Positions 51,117 to 60,388 are shown, counted from the first letter of the stretch. The stretch is 64,000 nt of DNA from Streptomyces rugosispiralis (GCF_024505145.1 NZ_JANIAA010000002.1:482205-546204); one strand, 5' to 3'. Notes: generated from the sequence alone by a model not told the origin. A program made the numbers and translations.

Positions 51117-51917
51117 TCAGGACCGCGGGCGGGGCCTGGCCTTGGTGGCGTGCCGGGCGGCCTTGTAGGTCTCGGGCAGGAAGCGGTGCTCGATGGCGGT
51201 GCGCTTGGTGGCGGCGTCGCCGCCGACGACCTCGGCGCGGCCTTCCATCATGGCGACGAAGCCCTGACGGGCCACCTCCTTGCGGCTGTTCTTCTTCATG
51301 CCGGGGCCGAAGGCGGTGTCGTTCATGCCGGCGCGGGCGTGGAAGTCGCTGTCGGTGGCCCCGGGCATGAGGGTGGTGACGGTGACGCCGTTCTCCTTGA
51401 GTTCCTCGCGCAGACCGAGGGCGAACATGCGGGTGAAGGCGCGGGAGGGCCCGTAGACGGTCTCGTAAGGGGTGGGCAGCGTCGCGGAGAGGGAGGAGGT
51501 GATGAGGATCTTCCCCGCGTGGTGGGCGGCCATGTGCCGGGCGACGTGCTTGGCGAGACGGACGACCGAGGTCACGTTCAGGGCGATCAGGGAGAGTTCG
51601 TCGTCCAGGTCGGTGTCGAGGAACGCTCCGCCGATGCTGCGTCCTGCGTTCAGTACCGCCGCGGCGAGGGGACGGCCGGTCTCCTCGACGGCCTCCCACA
51701 CCGTCTCGACCCCGTCCGCCGCGGAAAGGTCGGCACGGACGGGGACGACGTCGGCGCCGTCGCGGGTGAACTGCTCGGCGGCCTCCTCGATCTTCCCGCT
51801 GCGGCCGGTGGCGACCAGGTCGAAGCCGTTGGCCGCGCACAGGCGGGCGATCTCGTAGCCGATGCCGTTGGAGGCTCCGGTGACCAGAGCCAGGGGACGG
51901 GGGGACGGGGTGCTCAC
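51117..51917 (-). CDS. short-chain dehydrogenase/reductase
   Basis: A 266-residue SDR: LALVTGASNGIGYEIARLCA, LNAGRSIGG, catalytic Ser in ILITSSLSATLP, YxxxS/K region VYGPSRAFTR (Lys replaced by Arg in the YxxxK position), and PGATDSDFHARAG. The Lys-to-Arg change is notable but occurs in some SDRs. The GTG start overlaps the stop of the XRE regulator (GTGA), a common regulator-SDR pair in actinobacteria. Confidence 0.88.
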   Translation of the reverse strand: MSTPSPRPLALVTGASNGIGYEIARLCAANGFDLVATGRSGKIEEAAEQFTRDGADVVPVRADLSAADGVETVWEAVEETGRPLAAAVLNAGRSIGGAFLDTDLDDELSLIALNVTSVVRLAKHVARHMAAHHAGKILITSSLSATLPTPYETVYGPSRAFTRMFALGLREELKENGVTVTTLMPGATDSDFHARAGMNDTAFGPGMKKNSRKEVARQGFVAMMEGRAEVVGGDAATKRTAIEHRFLPETYKAARHATKARPRPRS

Positions 51918-52825
51918 GGGCTGTTCCTGTCGTCGGAGGCGGAAGGGGTACGGGCACTGGCGTCCTGCCGGGGACGGTCGGGGGCGGGGGTGTTCCAGTC
52001 GGCGAGCAGGCGCCAGGCCTCCTGGGAGGTGCGGTCGGCGGCGGGCATGTAGAGGAAGAGGGTCTGGTCCTCCTCGCCGGGCGGGGTGAGCGCCTGGTAG
52101 TCGATGGTGAGCTCGCCGACCAGCGGGTGGTTGAAGCGTTTCTGGCCGTGGGTGCGGGTGAGGACCCGGTGGTCGTCCCACCAGCCGCGGAAGTACGTGC
52201 TCTTCATCGTCAGCTCGCCGACCAGCTCTGCGGTGCGGGCGTCGTCCGGGTACCGGCCGGCGTCCAGACGCAGGATCGCGGTCATCTCCGCCGCCAGCCG
52301 CTCCCAGTCCGCGTACAGCTCGCGGGCCTCGGGAGACAGGACGATCCAGCGGGTGAGGTTGCGCTCACGGTAGGGCATGGCGTCGAAGTCGGCGATCAGT
52401 ACCCGGCACAGATGGTTGGTGGCCAGGATGTCGCCGCGTCTGCCGAGGATGAAGGCGGCGTGCTCGTGGAAGGACTCCAGGAACCGCAGCAGTCCCGGAC
52501 GGGCCCGCTGCACGCCGGGTGCGGTGCGCCCGGCACGGCGGCCGGGCCGGGCCTTGACCAGGTCGTACAGGTGCGCCCGCTCCGCGTCGTCCAGGCGCAG
52601 GGCCCCGGCGACGGCGTCCAGGACACCGTCGGACGGGGTGATGTTCCGGCCCTGTTCCAGGCGGGTGTAGTAGTCGGTGCTCACCCCGGCGAGCTGGGCG
52701 ACCTCCTCGCGGCGCAAACCGGGCACGCGGCGGTAGGCGCCGCGCTCGGGAAGGCCGACCGACTGGGGATCGACGCGGCCCCGGCAGCGGCGCAGGAACT
52801 GGGAGAGGTCCACGTTGCCGGCCAT
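51914..52825 (-). CDS. MmyB-like XRE-family regulator
   Basis: A 303-residue regulator with an N-terminal XRE helix-turn-helix (RRVPGLRREEVAQLAGVSTD, YYTRLEQGRNITPSDGVLDA) and a C-terminal MmyB-like ligand domain (LATNHLCRVLIADFDAMPYR, LTMKSTYFRGWWDDHRV, KRFNHPLVGELTIDYQAL). MmyB-type proteins bind fatty-acid-like ligands and usually control an adjacent SDR, as here. Start at 52825. Confidence 0.9.
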   Translation of the reverse strand: MAGNVDLSQFLRRCRGRVDPQSVGLPERGAYRRVPGLRREEVAQLAGVSTDYYTRLEQGRNITPSDGVLDAVAGALRLDDAERAHLYDLVKARPGRRAGRTAPGVQRARPGLLRFLESFHEHAAFILGRRGDILATNHLCRVLIADFDAMPYRERNLTRWIVLSPEARELYADWERLAAEMTAILRLDAGRYPDDARTAELVGELTMKSTYFRGWWDDHRVLTRTHGQKRFNHPLVGELTIDYQALTPPGEEDQTLFLYMPAADRTSQEAWRLLADWNTPAPDRPRQDASARTPSASDDRNSP

Positions 52826-53143
52826 GGCTCCATCCTCCTGCCCCGGCCGAGGCATCGCGATCGCGATGGGTGGGTCGCCGCGTCCTAGGAAGCAGCGTCC
52901 CCGGGGCGAAGCGGCCCCGGAGGCCGCTGACTCCGGACCGTCCCGCCGCGGGCCCGCCCGCCGCCCCGAGCGGGGCGAGGACCTGGCCGACCCAGCGCCC
53001 GACCGGACCCTCGGCCTGGCCGAGGACGTCACCGCGCGGCCTCGACGTCGTCGCCGTTCTCGGCGGCGGTCCACTCGTGCACGCCGGTGATGCCGTGCGC
53101 GGGGACCGCCCCGCAGGATCGCAGAATGCGGTGCGGGGCGTGA
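52826..53143. other. intergenic region, no gene seen
   Basis: Frames are open on several strands, as expected at this GC content, but none resembles a protein. It separates the XRE start from a LuxR tail and may be decayed coding DNA of that LuxR protein. Confidence 0.4.
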
Positions 53144-53644
53144 ACCGAGGACGAGTCCGCCTACCGGGAGGCCATCGGCCTGCTCGAGGACAGCACACTG
53201 GTCGTCTACCGCGCCCGGGCACATCTGCTGTACCGGGAGTGGCTGCGCCGCCAGGGCCGACGGCGTGGCGCCAGGTCCGCGCTGCGGCCGGCGCACGAGT
53301 CGCTGTCCGGCCTCGGTGTGGAGGCGTTCGCCGAGCGCGCCGCAGGCGAGTTGCGCGCCATGGGCGTGCATGCCCGCAGCCGCACGTCGAAGGCATCGGA
53401 CCAGTTGACGATGCGGGAAGTGCACATCGCACGCCTGGTCGCCGACGGTGCCACCTCCAAGGAGGTGGCGGCGAAGCTGTTCCTCAGCCCGCGGACGGTC
53501 GACGCGCACCTGCGCGACACCTTCCGCAAGCTCGGGCTCACCTCACGCAGGCAACTGCGAGACCTGGCCGACATTCGTCAGCCGCATGGTGGTGGCAGCG
53601 GCCTCCACCTCGGTGCGGGTGAACTTTTTCGGATGCTTGTGTGA
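53144..53644 (+). pseudogene. LuxR-family (LAL-type) regulator, C-terminal fragment
   Basis: The frame opens after a TGA with ESAYREAIGLLEDSTLVVYR, ARAHLLYREWLRRQGRR (TPR-like end of a large LAL regulator) and LGVEAFAERAAGELRAMGV, then the LuxR HTH: LTMREVHIARLVADGATSKE, VAAKLFLSPRTVDAHLRDTF, RKLGLTSRRQL. LAL proteins are about 900 residues; the ATPase and most TPR region are missing. An internal GTG at 53318 could give a 108-residue DNA-binding protein. Confidence 0.75.
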
Positions 53645-53773
53645 CGTAATCCGTCACGCTCGGCGTCATCCGTTCCCGCGTACCGGAACTGCGGGCGTTA
53701 CCCCTTCGTAACTCCGGACGGTGCTGGATCACCTGGCTGTGACCAGGAACGATGCAGGATTCCGTCATTGACG
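53641..53773. promoter_or_regulatory. TGACG/CGTCA palindromes upstream of the Lrp gene
   Basis: GTGACG-TAATC-CGTCAC (53641-53657) and CGTCA-T-TGACG (53763-53773) share a half-site and flank the presumed promoter of the Lrp/AsnC gene at 53804. Lrp proteins commonly bind such multiple sites to autoregulate. Confidence 0.4.
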
Positions 53774-53803
53774 AGCGGAAAAGCGCTGATTAGCGTCCGC
53801 CCC

Positions 53804-54811
53804 ATGACCCACCGAGCCCCCGTGGACACCATCGACGACCTGGACCGCCGTGTCATCGCGGCGCTCCAGCTCAACGGTCGCGCCCCGTGGAGCGCGGTGG
53901 CTCGCTGGGTGGGTACCAGCGAGACGACCGCCCAGCGGCGCTACAAGGCCCTGCGCGAGCGGGGAGTGCTGCGGGTCGTCGGCAGTCTGGAGCTGGACCG
54001 CACGCGGGAGGGCTCCTCCATGCTGGTCCGGGTGCAGGCCAGGCCCGGCCGCGGACTGGACCTCGCGGACCAACTCGCCGTCAGCCCGGACGTGCGCTTC
54101 CTGGCCGTCGTCACCGGTGCCGCCGATCTCATCGTCGATTTCGTTGCCCGCGACAACGAGGAGATGATGCGGATGCTCTTCACCGACCTGCCCGGGGCCG
54201 ACCTGATCACCAGCACCGAGGCGGTCGCCGTCATCCGGGCCTTCACCTCCGCGTCGATGTGGGACACCGGGCTGCTGCCCGCTGAGGCGGCCGCGGACCT
54301 GCGGCCCGCCTCCCTCGCGTCGTCGTGCGACCGCGCCGACTGGGACGAAGCGCCAAAAGCGCTGACCGGTCTGGAGCAGGAGGTCGCCGCGGCCCTCAAG
54401 GAGGACGGCCGCGCCCAGGTCAGCACCCTGGCCCGGAGCCTGGGCCACACCGAGTCCGGTGTCGCACGGGCCATGGACCGGCTCATCTCCCGCGGCATCC
54501 TGCAGTTCCGGACTCTCGTCGAACCGACCCTGCTCGGGTACGACGCGGAGTTCATGGTGTGGCTGTCGATCGAGCCCGACCGGCTCGACGCCGCGGGGCG
54601 GCAGCTCGCGCGGCATCCGGGAACCAAGTTCCTGGGCGCGGCGACCGGGCGCTTCAACCTCGTCGGACACATGGTGCTGCCCCGCCGCACCGATCTGTTG
54701 CGCTACACCAGCGACATCATCGGGGCACTGCCCGGACTGATCGCCTCCGACGTGACGTTGCACCTGGCCACCCTGAAGTACTCCTGGCACCGGATGGTCC
54801 GCGCCGTCTGA
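53804..54811 (+). CDS. tandem-domain Lrp/AsnC regulator
   Basis: A 335-residue protein made of two Lrp/AsnC units in tandem: first HTH DDLDRRVIAALQLNGRAPWS, second HTH TGLEQEVAAALKEDGRAQVS, each followed by a RAM-type effector domain (LVRVQARPGRGLDLADQLAV; MVWLSIEPDRLDAAGRQLAR). Single Lrp proteins are about 150 residues. Lrp proteins sense amino acids or related small molecules. It precedes the hydrolase/transporter/SDR/fusion operon in the same direction, 106 bases away, and is the likely regulator. Start at 53804; a TTG at 53768 is less likely. Confidence 0.9.
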   Translation: MTHRAPVDTIDDLDRRVIAALQLNGRAPWSAVARWVGTSETTAQRRYKALRERGVLRVVGSLELDRTREGSSMLVRVQARPGRGLDLADQLAVSPDVRFLAVVTGAADLIVDFVARDNEEMMRMLFTDLPGADLITSTEAVAVIRAFTSASMWDTGLLPAEAAADLRPASLASSCDRADWDEAPKALTGLEQEVAAALKEDGRAQVSTLARSLGHTESGVARAMDRLISRGILQFRTLVEPTLLGYDAEFMVWLSIEPDRLDAAGRQLARHPGTKFLGAATGRFNLVGHMVLPRRTDLLRYTSDIIGALPGLIASDVTLHLATLKYSWHRMVRAV

Positions 54812-54917
54812 GCCCCCCGGCCGGTTGCCGGGCACACCGCCCGGTGGTGGCCCCGCCGTACCGTCAACCGCCCTCTCCCCGTCCCCCGATCCTTCCCCGA
54901 TCCTTGTGGAGACCACC

Positions 54918-55874
54918 ATGCCCACAGACGACTTCGGCCTGCCCGCGGAGAGCTGGCGCTGGCCCGAGCACACCTGGCGCGGCCATATCGACGCGGTCCG
55001 TGCCGGACGGCGGCTGGTCCCCGACCGCTGGCCCGGCGGTGCCCGGGTCGCGGTCGCCCTCTCCTTCGACTCCGACCACGAGACGATCCCGCTGCGCGAC
55101 GGCGAGACCAGCCCCGGCCGGCTCGCCCAGGGCGAGTACGGCGCCCGCGCCGGCGCTCCACGGATCCTGGACCTCCTGGCCCGCTACGGCGTCCCGGCGA
55201 CCTTCTTCATGCCGGCCGTCTCCGCCCTCGTCCACCCCGAGGAGGCCCGCGCCTACACCCGCGACGGGCACGAACTGGCCGTCCACGGATGGATCCACGA
55301 GCGCAACATGCTGCTGGGCCGCGAGGATGAGAGGGAACTCACCGCGCGTGCCCTCGACACCCTCACCACGCTGACCGGCCGGCGCCCGGTCGGCATCCGC
55401 ACCCCGTCCTGGGACTTCTCGGACTCGACCCTCGACATCATGCTCGAGCTGGGCTTCGCCTACGACTCCTCGCTCATGGCCGACGACGAGCCCTACGAGA
55501 TCGTCACCGAGGACCGGCCCACCGGCCTGGTGGAGATCCCCGTCGACTGGATCCGGGACGACGCCCCGTACTTCACGATGGACCGCTACGGGTCCGTCCG
55601 CCCGCACAGCCGCCCGCGCGACGTACGGGAGATCTGGGCCGACGAGTTCGACGCCGCGTACCGGGACGGCGGCGTCTTCCAGCTCACCCTGCACCCGCAC
55701 GTCATCGGTCACCGCTCGCGCCTGGTGGCGCTGCGGGAACTTCTCGACCACATCGCCGCTCACCCCGGCGTCTGGTACGCGACCCACGCCCAGCTCGCCG
55801 ACGTGGCCCGCGGCGTGCTGCACGGCCGGACCGCGGCGGGTTCCGCCGCCGACACCCCGGAGCACACACCATGA
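54918..55874 (+). CDS. polysaccharide-deacetylase-fold hydrolase (imidase/PuuE/HpPgdA-like)
   Basis: A 318-residue NodB-fold hydrolase. The metal site differs from sugar deacetylases: SFDSDHE (49-55) and HGWIHE (123-128), as in cyclic-imide hydrolases, allantoinase PuuE and the peptidoglycan-deacetylase group. No signal peptide, so it acts in the cytoplasm. Its stop overlaps the transporter start (ATGA). With a metabolite transporter and an M20-type peptidase domain downstream, opening of an imported cyclic imide or amide is a better guess than polysaccharide deacetylation. Confidence 0.85.
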   Translation: MPTDDFGLPAESWRWPEHTWRGHIDAVRAGRRLVPDRWPGGARVAVALSFDSDHETIPLRDGETSPGRLAQGEYGARAGAPRILDLLARYGVPATFFMPAVSALVHPEEARAYTRDGHELAVHGWIHERNMLLGREDERELTARALDTLTTLTGRRPVGIRTPSWDFSDSTLDIMLELGFAYDSSLMADDEPYEIVTEDRPTGLVEIPVDWIRDDAPYFTMDRYGSVRPHSRPRDVREIWADEFDAAYRDGGVFQLTLHPHVIGHRSRLVALRELLDHIAAHPGVWYATHAQLADVARGVLHGRTAAGSAADTPEHTP

Positions 55875-57199
55875 ACACCGGATCCGCCACGCCCACCGGC
55901 CCCCTGCGCGCGGACGGCGCCGCCCCCGCCACGTTCCGGCTGAGCCGCGCCCAGCGCAAGGCCATCGTCGCCGGCACCATAGGCAACACCGTCGAATGGG
56001 TCGACTGGGCGCTGTACTCCATCTTCGCCAAGATCATCGCGGATGAGTTCTTCTCCAAGAGCGACGGCGCGGTGGCCCTGCTGTCCACGCTCGCCGTCTT
56101 CGCCGTCGGGTTCGTGATGCGTCCGGTCGGCGCCGCCGTGCTCGGTGCCTACGCCGACCGCCGCGGACGCAAGAAGGGCATGACCCTCACGGTCGGCCTG
56201 ATGGCGGGCGCCGGCTTCGTCATCGCGATCACCCCGTCCTACGACAGCATCGGCATCGTCTCGCCGCTGATCCTGTTGCTCTCCCGGCTCGTGCAGGGTT
56301 TCTCGGCCGGTGGCGAGTTCGGCTCCTCCTCCGCGTTCCTCGTCGAGTCGGCGGCTCGCGGCAGGCGCGCGTTCGCCGGGTCCTGGCAGCAGGTGTCGGT
56401 CGCCGGCGGCGTGCTCGTCGCCTCCCTCCTGGGCACACTCGCCACCTCGGCACTGAGCGACGACGCCCTGCACTCCTGGGGCTGGCGCGTCGCGTTCATC
56501 CTCGGCGGGCTGCTCGGACTGGTCGGCCTGTGGCTGCGGATCTCCGTGGCGGACACCGACTCCTTCGCCCAGGTCCAGGGTGCCGGCCGCACCCGCACCA
56601 ATCCCGTCAAGGCCATGTTCGTGGAGCACCCCGCGGCCGCCCTGCGCGTCGCCGGTATCACCGTGGCGGGCACCCTCACGTACTACATCTGGGTCAACTA
56701 CCTCCCCACGTACGCCAATCTGACCACCGGCATCCCGCTGAAGACCGCGCTGCTGTCACAGACCCTCTGCCTGGTCGTCTTCGTCATCGCGTTGCCCCTC
56801 ATGGGCGTGGTCTCGGACCGCGTGGGACGCAAGCCGACCATGGCGGCGTTCGCCGGCGGCTTCGTCGTCCTGGCCTGGCCCCTGCTGCACCTGCTCGGCA
56901 ACAGCTTCCTCAGCCTGTTCCTGGTCCAGCTCGTCGGCATGCTGCTGATCCTCGGCTACTCCGCCAACTGCGCCGTCATCATGGCCGAGCAGTTCCCGCC
57001 GGAGGTACGCGCCACCGGCATCGCCCTGCCGTACGCCCTGGCAGTCGCGATCTTCGGCGGCACGGCGCCCTACCTGACGACCTGGCTGCACGAGAGCGGC
57101 CACAGCGACCTGCTGTGGGTCTACGTATCGGCGGCCTCACTGATCTCCCTCGTGGTCTACCTCACCATGCCGGAGACCAAGGACAAGGAGTTCAGTTGA
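55871..57199 (+). CDS. MHS-family metabolite:proton symporter (MFS)
   Basis: A 442-residue transporter with 12 predicted helices. MHS-type features: GNTVEWVDWALYSIFAKIIA in helix 1, the loop 2-3 motif GAYADRRGRKKGM, RLVQGFSAGGEFGSSSAFLV in helix 4, and the second-half repeat VSDRVGRKPTM. Relatives import organic acids (shikimate, citrate, alpha-ketoglutarate, phthalate). It is flanked by tight overlaps on both sides, so its cargo should be the substrate of the operon. Confidence 0.92.
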   Translation: MNTGSATPTGPLRADGAAPATFRLSRAQRKAIVAGTIGNTVEWVDWALYSIFAKIIADEFFSKSDGAVALLSTLAVFAVGFVMRPVGAAVLGAYADRRGRKKGMTLTVGLMAGAGFVIAITPSYDSIGIVSPLILLLSRLVQGFSAGGEFGSSSAFLVESAARGRRAFAGSWQQVSVAGGVLVASLLGTLATSALSDDALHSWGWRVAFILGGLLGLVGLWLRISVADTDSFAQVQGAGRTRTNPVKAMFVEHPAAALRVAGITVAGTLTYYIWVNYLPTYANLTTGIPLKTALLSQTLCLVVFVIALPLMGVVSDRVGRKPTMAAFAGGFVVLAWPLLHLLGNSFLSLFLVQLVGMLLILGYSANCAVIMAEQFPPEVRATGIALPYALAVAIFGGTAPYLTTWLHESGHSDLLWVYVSAASLISLVVYLTMPETKDKEFS

Positions 57200-58020
57200 T
57201 GACCCACGTCCTCGTCACCGGCGCCGCGGGCGGCATCGGCGGGGCGATCGCCGAGGAGTTCGCCGCCCAGGGCGCGTTCCGCACTCTCGTCGACCGCGAC
57301 CCCGCCGCGTTCCGGCGGACCGGGGCACGTCCGGGAACCCGTACCGCGATACGGGCCGCGGACCTGACCGACCCCGACGCGCCCGCCGCCGTCGTCGAGG
57401 CGGCCTGGGCGGAGCACGGCCCCGTGGACATCCTCGTCAACGCGGCGGGCGTCTACCCCTCCCTCGACATGACCGACGTGGACGCCCCGGCCTGGGACCG
57501 GCTGTTCGCCGTCAACCTGCGCGCCCCGGTCCTGGCGACCGCCGCCTTCGCCCGGCTCGCCACCGGGCATGGACGGCCCGGTTCGGTCATCAACATCTCC
57601 TCGGGTTCCGCGCAGCGCGCCCGCCCCGGCGGTGGCCCCTACGCCAGCTCGAAGGCCGCCCTGGAGATGGCCACCCGCGCCGCCGCCCTGGAACTCGGCG
57701 CGCACGGCATCCGCGTCAACGCGGTCAGCCCCGGCTTCGTCCCGGTGGCCAGCGACTGCAACCCCGTCTCCGCCCAGTACGCCGCGGCCATCGGAACCAA
57801 CCCGCTGGGCCGCCCGGGAACGCCGCGGGACATCGCGCGAGCGGTGCGCTGGCTCGCCGGCCCCGACGCCTCCTGGATCACCGGCGAGGTCCTGCGGGTG
57901 GACGGCGGATCCAGCACCGGCGCCCTTCACCTGCCCCGGATCTGGCAGCCCGACGACATCCGCGCCACCTCGTCCGGCCCCGTGCCGGCGGCCACGCCCA
58001 CGGAAGGACACACCCGGTGA
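57199..58020 (+). CDS. short-chain dehydrogenase/reductase
   Basis: A 273-residue SDR beginning at the TGATG junction with the transporter gene. VLVTGAAGGIGGAIAEEFAA, LVNAAGVYP, catalytic Ser in VINISSGSAQRA, YASSK, and SWITGEVLRVDGG near the end are all present, with a 30-residue Pro-rich tail. Its stop overlaps the next start (GTGA). In the operon it would oxidise or reduce an alcohol/ketone made by the hydrolases. Confidence 0.9.
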   Translation: MTHVLVTGAAGGIGGAIAEEFAAQGAFRTLVDRDPAAFRRTGARPGTRTAIRAADLTDPDAPAAVVEAAWAEHGPVDILVNAAGVYPSLDMTDVDAPAWDRLFAVNLRAPVLATAAFARLATGHGRPGSVINISSGSAQRARPGGGPYASSKAALEMATRAAALELGAHGIRVNAVSPGFVPVASDCNPVSAQYAAAIGTNPLGRPGTPRDIARAVRWLAGPDASWITGEVLRVDGGSSTGALHLPRIWQPDDIRATSSGPVPAATPTEGHTR

Positions 58021-60239
58021 ACGACACCCACCCGCAGCAGCCCGGATACACCGTCGTCGGCGCGGGAGCCATCGGCGGCACCCTCGCCTTCGCCCTCGCC
58101 CGCGCCGGCCACCCGGTCACCGTCGTCGACACCGACCGCACCCACGTGGACGCCATCCGCACGCACGGACTCGTCGTCGCCCGCGGCGGCACCCGCGAGA
58201 GCGCGCCGGTCACCGCCACGACCCCGGACGAGTTCTCCGGCCCCCTCGGACGCGTACTGCTGGCGGTGAAGGCACAGGCAACCGGCACCGCGCTCGACTG
58301 GATCGCGCCCCGCCTGGCCCCGGACGGCTACGTCGTTTCCCTGCAGAACGGCTTCAACGAGTCCTTGATCGCCCGGCGTGTGGGTGCCGCCCGCACCGTC
58401 GCGGCCTTCGTGAACATCTTCGCCGACGTCATCGAACCGGGCGTCATCCAGGACGGCGGCGCCGGAGCCCTCGTCATCGGCGAGCCCGACGGTGCGCCGG
58501 CCGGCCCGAGGGTCCGGGACCTGGTGGCCGACCTGCGCAGCTGGGGCCCGGCTGTGGCCAGTGACAACGTCGAGGGATACCTGTGGGCCAAAGCCGGGTT
58601 CGGCGCCATGCTCGCCGCCACCGCCCTCGCGGACGCCCCCATGGCCGACCTCATCGACCGGCACCGCCCCGCCATGGCCGCCCTGACGGGCGAGATTTTC
58701 GCCGTATCCGACCGCCTCGGTGTCGCCCTGGAAGCGTTCGACGCCTTCGAGCCGCACGCCTTCCGGCCAGGAGCGGACCCCGCTGCCCGGAACGCCGCCT
58801 TCGACCGCCTCACCGCATGGCTGCGCACCCAGACCAAGGACCGCAGCGGTATCTGGCGCGACCTCGCCGTACGCCACCGGCCCGTCGAAGCCCCCACCCA
58901 CTACACCGACGTCTTCCACCACGCGGCGCGCGAAGGACTGCCCACGACCCTGTTGCGCGCGGTCGTGGACGGCCTTCGCCAACTGGAGGGCGCCGCACAC
59001 GACATGGCGGAGTCACGGCTCGACGAACTGGACCGCCTGGCCCGGACCCCCGCACCCTCGCTTCCCCTCGACTCCGCACAGGCCGAAGCGGTCCGGCGAT
59101 GGCTCGACGCCCACCGCGAGGACATGGTCGCCGACCTCGCCGCCTACACCTCCCAGGGCAGCGCGAGCGACGACCTGGACGCCCTGGACACCTGCCTCGG
59201 CTGGCTGCGCGGCTGGCTCGACCGACGCCTCGGCGAACCGGACGCCGAGGAGACCCTCGAGCGCGAGGAGACCGGAGACATCCTCGTCCGCCGCTACGCC
59301 GCCCGGGACACCACCACCCAGGACGGCCGCCCGGTACTCCTCCTCGGGCACTACGACACCGTATGGCCGACCGGCACCCTCGACACCTGGCCCTTCCGGC
59401 GAGACGGCGACCGCATCAGCGGCCCCGGGGTCTTCGACATGAAGGCCGGCCTCGTCCAGGCGGTCTGGGCACTCCGCGCCCTCGACGCCCTCGACCTGCC
59501 CCGCCCGGCCTGCACGGTGATGCTGAACGGCGACGAGGAGACCGGCAGCCTCGCCTCCCGCGACGCCATCGTGGAGGAGGCACACGACAGCAGGCTCGCC
59601 ATGGTCTTCGAGGCCGCCGCCGACGGCGCGATCAAGACCGCCCGCAAGGGCGTCGGACTGTTCACCGTCACGGTCACCGGCAGCGAGGCCCACGCCGGAC
59701 TGGACCCGGCCGCCGGAGCCAGCGCCGTGGACGAACTCGCCCACCAGATCCTGCGCCTGGCAGACCTGCGCTCCCCGGCCGCGGGCACGTCGCTGAACGT
59801 GGGCGTGGTGGCGGGAGGCACCCGCAGCAACGTCACGGCGGGGCAGGCCGTCGGCCGCATCGACGTCCGCGTCGCCACCGCCGCGGAACAGCGACGCGTC
59901 GGAGAGGCCCTCGCCGCTCTGCGTCCCGTCGACCCGCGGACCCGCGTGGAGGTCACCGGCGGCTGGAACCGCCCCGTGTTCGAACGGACGGAAGGCGTCG
60001 CCGCGCTCGCCGACCTGGCACGCCGGTGCGCCGCGCTGCTCGGGCACGAACTGCCCGAGGCGTCGGTCGGCGGAGCCAGCGACGGCAACTTCGTGGTGGC
60101 CCAGGGCACGCCGGTCCTGGACGGTATCGGCGCGCTGGGCTCGGGCGCGCACGCCCGCTCGGAGAACACGTCGGTGTCGGGCATGGTCATACGCGCCGCG
60201 CTGGCCGCCACGGTGCTGACGGCGCTGGCACTGGAATGA
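58017..60239 (+). CDS. fusion of ketopantoate-reductase-like and M20 metallopeptidase domains
   Basis: A 740-residue single frame. Residues 1 to about 345 are a PanE/ApbA ketopantoate-reductase-like domain: GAGAIGG (15-21), the NADP-side VKA in LLAVKAQATGT, QNGFNES, and the catalytic-Lys region YLWAKAGFGAM. Residues about 350-740 are an M20 peptidase/amidase of the carboxypeptidase-G2 type: GHYDTVWPTG, GPGVFDMKAGL, NGDEETGS and a terminal His in GSGAHARSENT, giving the dizinc ligands. No stop, frameshift or start separates the halves. I know of no characterised protein with this architecture. GTG start overlaps the SDR stop. Confidence 0.9.
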   Translation: MNDTHPQQPGYTVVGAGAIGGTLAFALARAGHPVTVVDTDRTHVDAIRTHGLVVARGGTRESAPVTATTPDEFSGPLGRVLLAVKAQATGTALDWIAPRLAPDGYVVSLQNGFNESLIARRVGAARTVAAFVNIFADVIEPGVIQDGGAGALVIGEPDGAPAGPRVRDLVADLRSWGPAVASDNVEGYLWAKAGFGAMLAATALADAPMADLIDRHRPAMAALTGEIFAVSDRLGVALEAFDAFEPHAFRPGADPAARNAAFDRLTAWLRTQTKDRSGIWRDLAVRHRPVEAPTHYTDVFHHAAREGLPTTLLRAVVDGLRQLEGAAHDMAESRLDELDRLARTPAPSLPLDSAQAEAVRRWLDAHREDMVADLAAYTSQGSASDDLDALDTCLGWLRGWLDRRLGEPDAEETLEREETGDILVRRYAARDTTTQDGRPVLLLGHYDTVWPTGTLDTWPFRRDGDRISGPGVFDMKAGLVQAVWALRALDALDLPRPACTVMLNGDEETGSLASRDAIVEEAHDSRLAMVFEAAADGAIKTARKGVGLFTVTVTGSEAHAGLDPAAGASAVDELAHQILRLADLRSPAAGTSLNVGVVAGGTRSNVTAGQAVGRIDVRVATAAEQRRVGEALAALRPVDPRTRVEVTGGWNRPVFERTEGVAALADLARRCAALLGHELPEASVGGASDGNFVVAQGTPVLDGIGALGSGAHARSENTSVSGMVIRAALAATVLTALALE

Positions 60240-60283
60240 ACCGGATGCCGCCACTCCAAGCCCGCCGCGCACGGGATCTCTTC

Positions 60284-60310
60284 GGCGGTGGCGGTGGCGG
60301 TGGCGGTGGC
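60284..60310 (+). repeat. GGCGGT hexamer tandem repeat
   Basis: Four and a half copies of GGCGGT in the gap between the fusion gene and the convergent LRR gene. A simple, slippage-prone repeat in non-coding DNA. Confidence 0.7.
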
Positions 60311-60388
60311 CGGGCATGGACGCTGAGGATGGGCGGGCGGGTGGTGTCGGTGTGGGAGAGGCCGGGCGGCTGAGGACGCCGCGGGCGG

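Noticed and set aside
60284..60310. CRISPR or VNTR array
   Set aside because: Only a 6-base simple repeat without spacers; no CRISPR array or cas gene was seen anywhere in the window.
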